The translations under genes and the position numbers were made by a program. A stretch of DNA of 54,419 bases from Cyanobacteriota bacterium (lineage in GTDB: Bacteria > Cyanobacteriota > Cyanobacteriia > Pseudanabaenales > Pseudanabaenaceae), in contig JANXUJ010000119.1 in assembly GCA_025356295.1 (NCBI GenBank), positions 1 to 54,419 of the forward strand. The letters run 5' to 3'. Each line of letters begins with the position of its first letter. Position 1 is the first letter of the stretch. The notes below the pieces were generated by a model that worked only from the letters and a program-made list of their open reading frames with translations, searched no databases and was not told the DNA's origin. Shown here piece after piece: positions 53,311 to 54,419 of this stretch.

Positions 53311-54135
53311 ATGGGTAAACAATGGATAGGGGAATTAGAATTAGAATTTGCCAAACGCAATCAGCAAACTCTACTTACGCGTAGTTATACTGTTGCGCCT
53401 TATAAAGTGCAGCGATCGCTTTATCCAGAAGGCGAAGAGGTTTGTCATTGCATATTGCTACATACCGCAGGTGGTTTTGTAGGTGGCGATCGCCTCTCCG
53501 CAAAAATCCATCTCCAGCCCCATACTCAAGCTCTAATTACTACAGCAACCGCTAGCAAAATCTATCGTAGTAATGGTGCAGAATCTCTTCAAAACACAGA
53601 TATTCGCATTGACGAAGGTGCGAGTTTAGAATGGTTCCCGCAGGAAACGATCGCTTTCGCAGAATCGCAACATCGCCAAACAACAAGAATTGAGCTTGCC
53701 CCTTTGGCAACCTGTATGATATGGGAAATTGTCAGGTTTGGGCGCACAGCACGCGGTGAAAAATTTCTGGATGGTAATTGGCGATCGCATACAGAAGTAT
53801 GGCGTGACCAAATGCCATTGTGGATAGATAGGCAACATCTCCATGGCAATCTTGAAACTTTACAAAGCCCCAATACTTTAAATGGATATGCGATTGCTGC
53901 TAGTTTTATTTTTGTCGGCGCAAATGTTGAGCCAGAGTTAATTGCTCAGATACGTTCTATTTGGGCGCAGGGGCATTATCAAGGAATATCGGGAGTAACG
54001 CGATCTCTATCAGGGGTAGTTTGTCGTTATTGTGGTGACTCGTCTAGCGATGCGCGTAAATGGTTTCAGCAAATTTGGCAGCTTTTGCGTGTATCCTATA
54101 AAAATAGAGTGATATCTGTACCTAGAGTTTGGTAA
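53311..54135 (+). CDS. ureD: Urease accessory protein UreD
   Basis: UreD, with UreF and UreG, helps load nickel into urease. The 274-residue product has the family's patterns GELELEFAKRNQQTLLTRSYTVAPYKVQRSLYPEGEEVCHCILLHTAGGFVGGDRLSAKIHL and TTATASKIYRSNGAESLQNTDIRIDEGASLEWFPQETIAFAESQHRQTTRIEL. UreA follows after 6 bp, as in many cyanobacterial ureDABC operons. Confidence 0.94.
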   Translation: MGKQWIGELELEFAKRNQQTLLTRSYTVAPYKVQRSLYPEGEEVCHCILLHTAGGFVGGDRLSAKIHLQPHTQALITTATASKIYRSNGAESLQNTDIRIDEGASLEWFPQETIAFAESQHRQTTRIELAPLATCMIWEIVRFGRTARGEKFLDGNWRSHTEVWRDQMPLWIDRQHLHGNLETLQSPNTLNGYAIAASFIFVGANVEPELIAQIRSIWAQGHYQGISGVTRSLSGVVCRYCGDSSSDARKWFQQIWQLLRVSYKNRVISVPRVW

Positions 54136-54141
54136 CTATTC

Positions 54142-54419
54142 ATGCAGCTTACGCCTCAAGAAAAAGATAAGTTATTGATTTTTACAGCCGCACTCTTGGC
54201 AGAACGGCGTAAAGCTAAAGGATTAAAGTTAAATTATCCCGAAGCGATCGCCTTTATCACCGCCGAGATTATGGAAGGAGCGAGAGAAGGTCGTACTGTT
54301 GCCGAATTAATGGCTTATGGTGCAACTTTGTTGAGCCGTGATGATGTGATGGAAGGCATATCAGAAATGATTCATGATGTGCAGGTGGAAGCGACTTTTC
54401 CTGATGGCACTAAACTTGT
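54142..54419 (+). CDS. ureA: Urease gamma subunit UreA, cut by window end
   Basis: About 92 of some 100 residues are visible: [21 protein letters not shown], then [42 protein letters not shown] and [11 protein letters not shown]. This is the small urease subunit. The reading frame is intact to the window edge. The rest of the urease operon (ureB, ureC) should follow outside. Confidence 0.95.
   Translation, partial: MQLTPQEKDKLLIFTAALLAERRKAKGLKLNYPEAIAFITAEIMEGAREGRTVAELMAYGATLLSRDDVMEGISEMIHDVQVEATFPDGTKL

Overview
The window looks like chromosomal DNA of a filamentous or unicellular cyanobacterium, most like Pseudanabaena or a relative. The octamer GCGATCGC (HIP1) recurs throughout, overall GC is modest (about 40% by eye), and it carries a ferredoxin-thioredoxin reductase catalytic chain, a cyanophycinase, a CheW of the cyanobacterial pilus type and DUF29/Uma2 proteins. 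The genus is inference.

Layout. (1) 1-3787, accessory: an IS630-type element inserted into an older transposase gene, a type II restriction-modification pair of the HaeIII/NgoPII kind (predicted GGCC), and a rolling-circle Rep gene with large inverted repeats. (2) 3778-8388, housekeeping: an APH-fold kinase, trmB, trpS, a membrane-anchored unknown, ftrC and a CheW-like protein. (3) 8549-40093, a roughly 31-kb surface-glycan locus, almost all on the plus strand and tightly packed. (4) 40090-54419, housekeeping: a FimT/GspH pseudopilin, a Uma2 protein, a double-domain PTPS-like enzyme, an SPFH protein, cyanophycinase, a LivH permease, a C39-like protease, two TPR proteins, fabG, a TIGR03943-like membrane protein, a TpsB outer-membrane translocator, ureD and the start of ureA.

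The glycan locus is the centre of interest. The first block (8549-15041) has a Wzt-type ABC ATPase, a GT10 fucosyltransferase-like protein, an FkbM methyltransferase, a GDP-fucose/GDP-colitose synthase-like reductase, a DegT-fold enzyme whose PLP lysine is replaced by histidine (the mark of 3-dehydratases such as ColD and RfbH), and a GT11 fucosyltransferase. Together they suggest a GDP-fucose or GDP-3,6-dideoxyhexose branch. The second block (15273-28200) is a nonulosonic (pseudaminic-like) acid pathway: PseB, PseC, an aldo/keto reductase, a PseA/WbpG-like amidotransferase with its own HisH and HisF paralogues, a GNAT, a cytidylyltransferase fused to a glutamate-1-semialdehyde-type aminotransferase, PseG, a frameshifted DUF29 gene, a PseH-like GNAT, a formyltransferase-like protein, a PIG-L deacetylase and PseI. 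This set can plausibly acetylate, formylate, deacetylate and amidinate the sugar. The third block (28203-40093) has a PglK/MsbA-like flippase, glycosyltransferases, a PhyH dioxygenase, four SAM methyltransferases, a hexapeptide acyltransferase and a sugar epimerase: assembly, decoration and export of the glycan.

No rRNA, tRNA or CRISPR array was seen. Functions are read from motifs remembered for the families; no database search was run.
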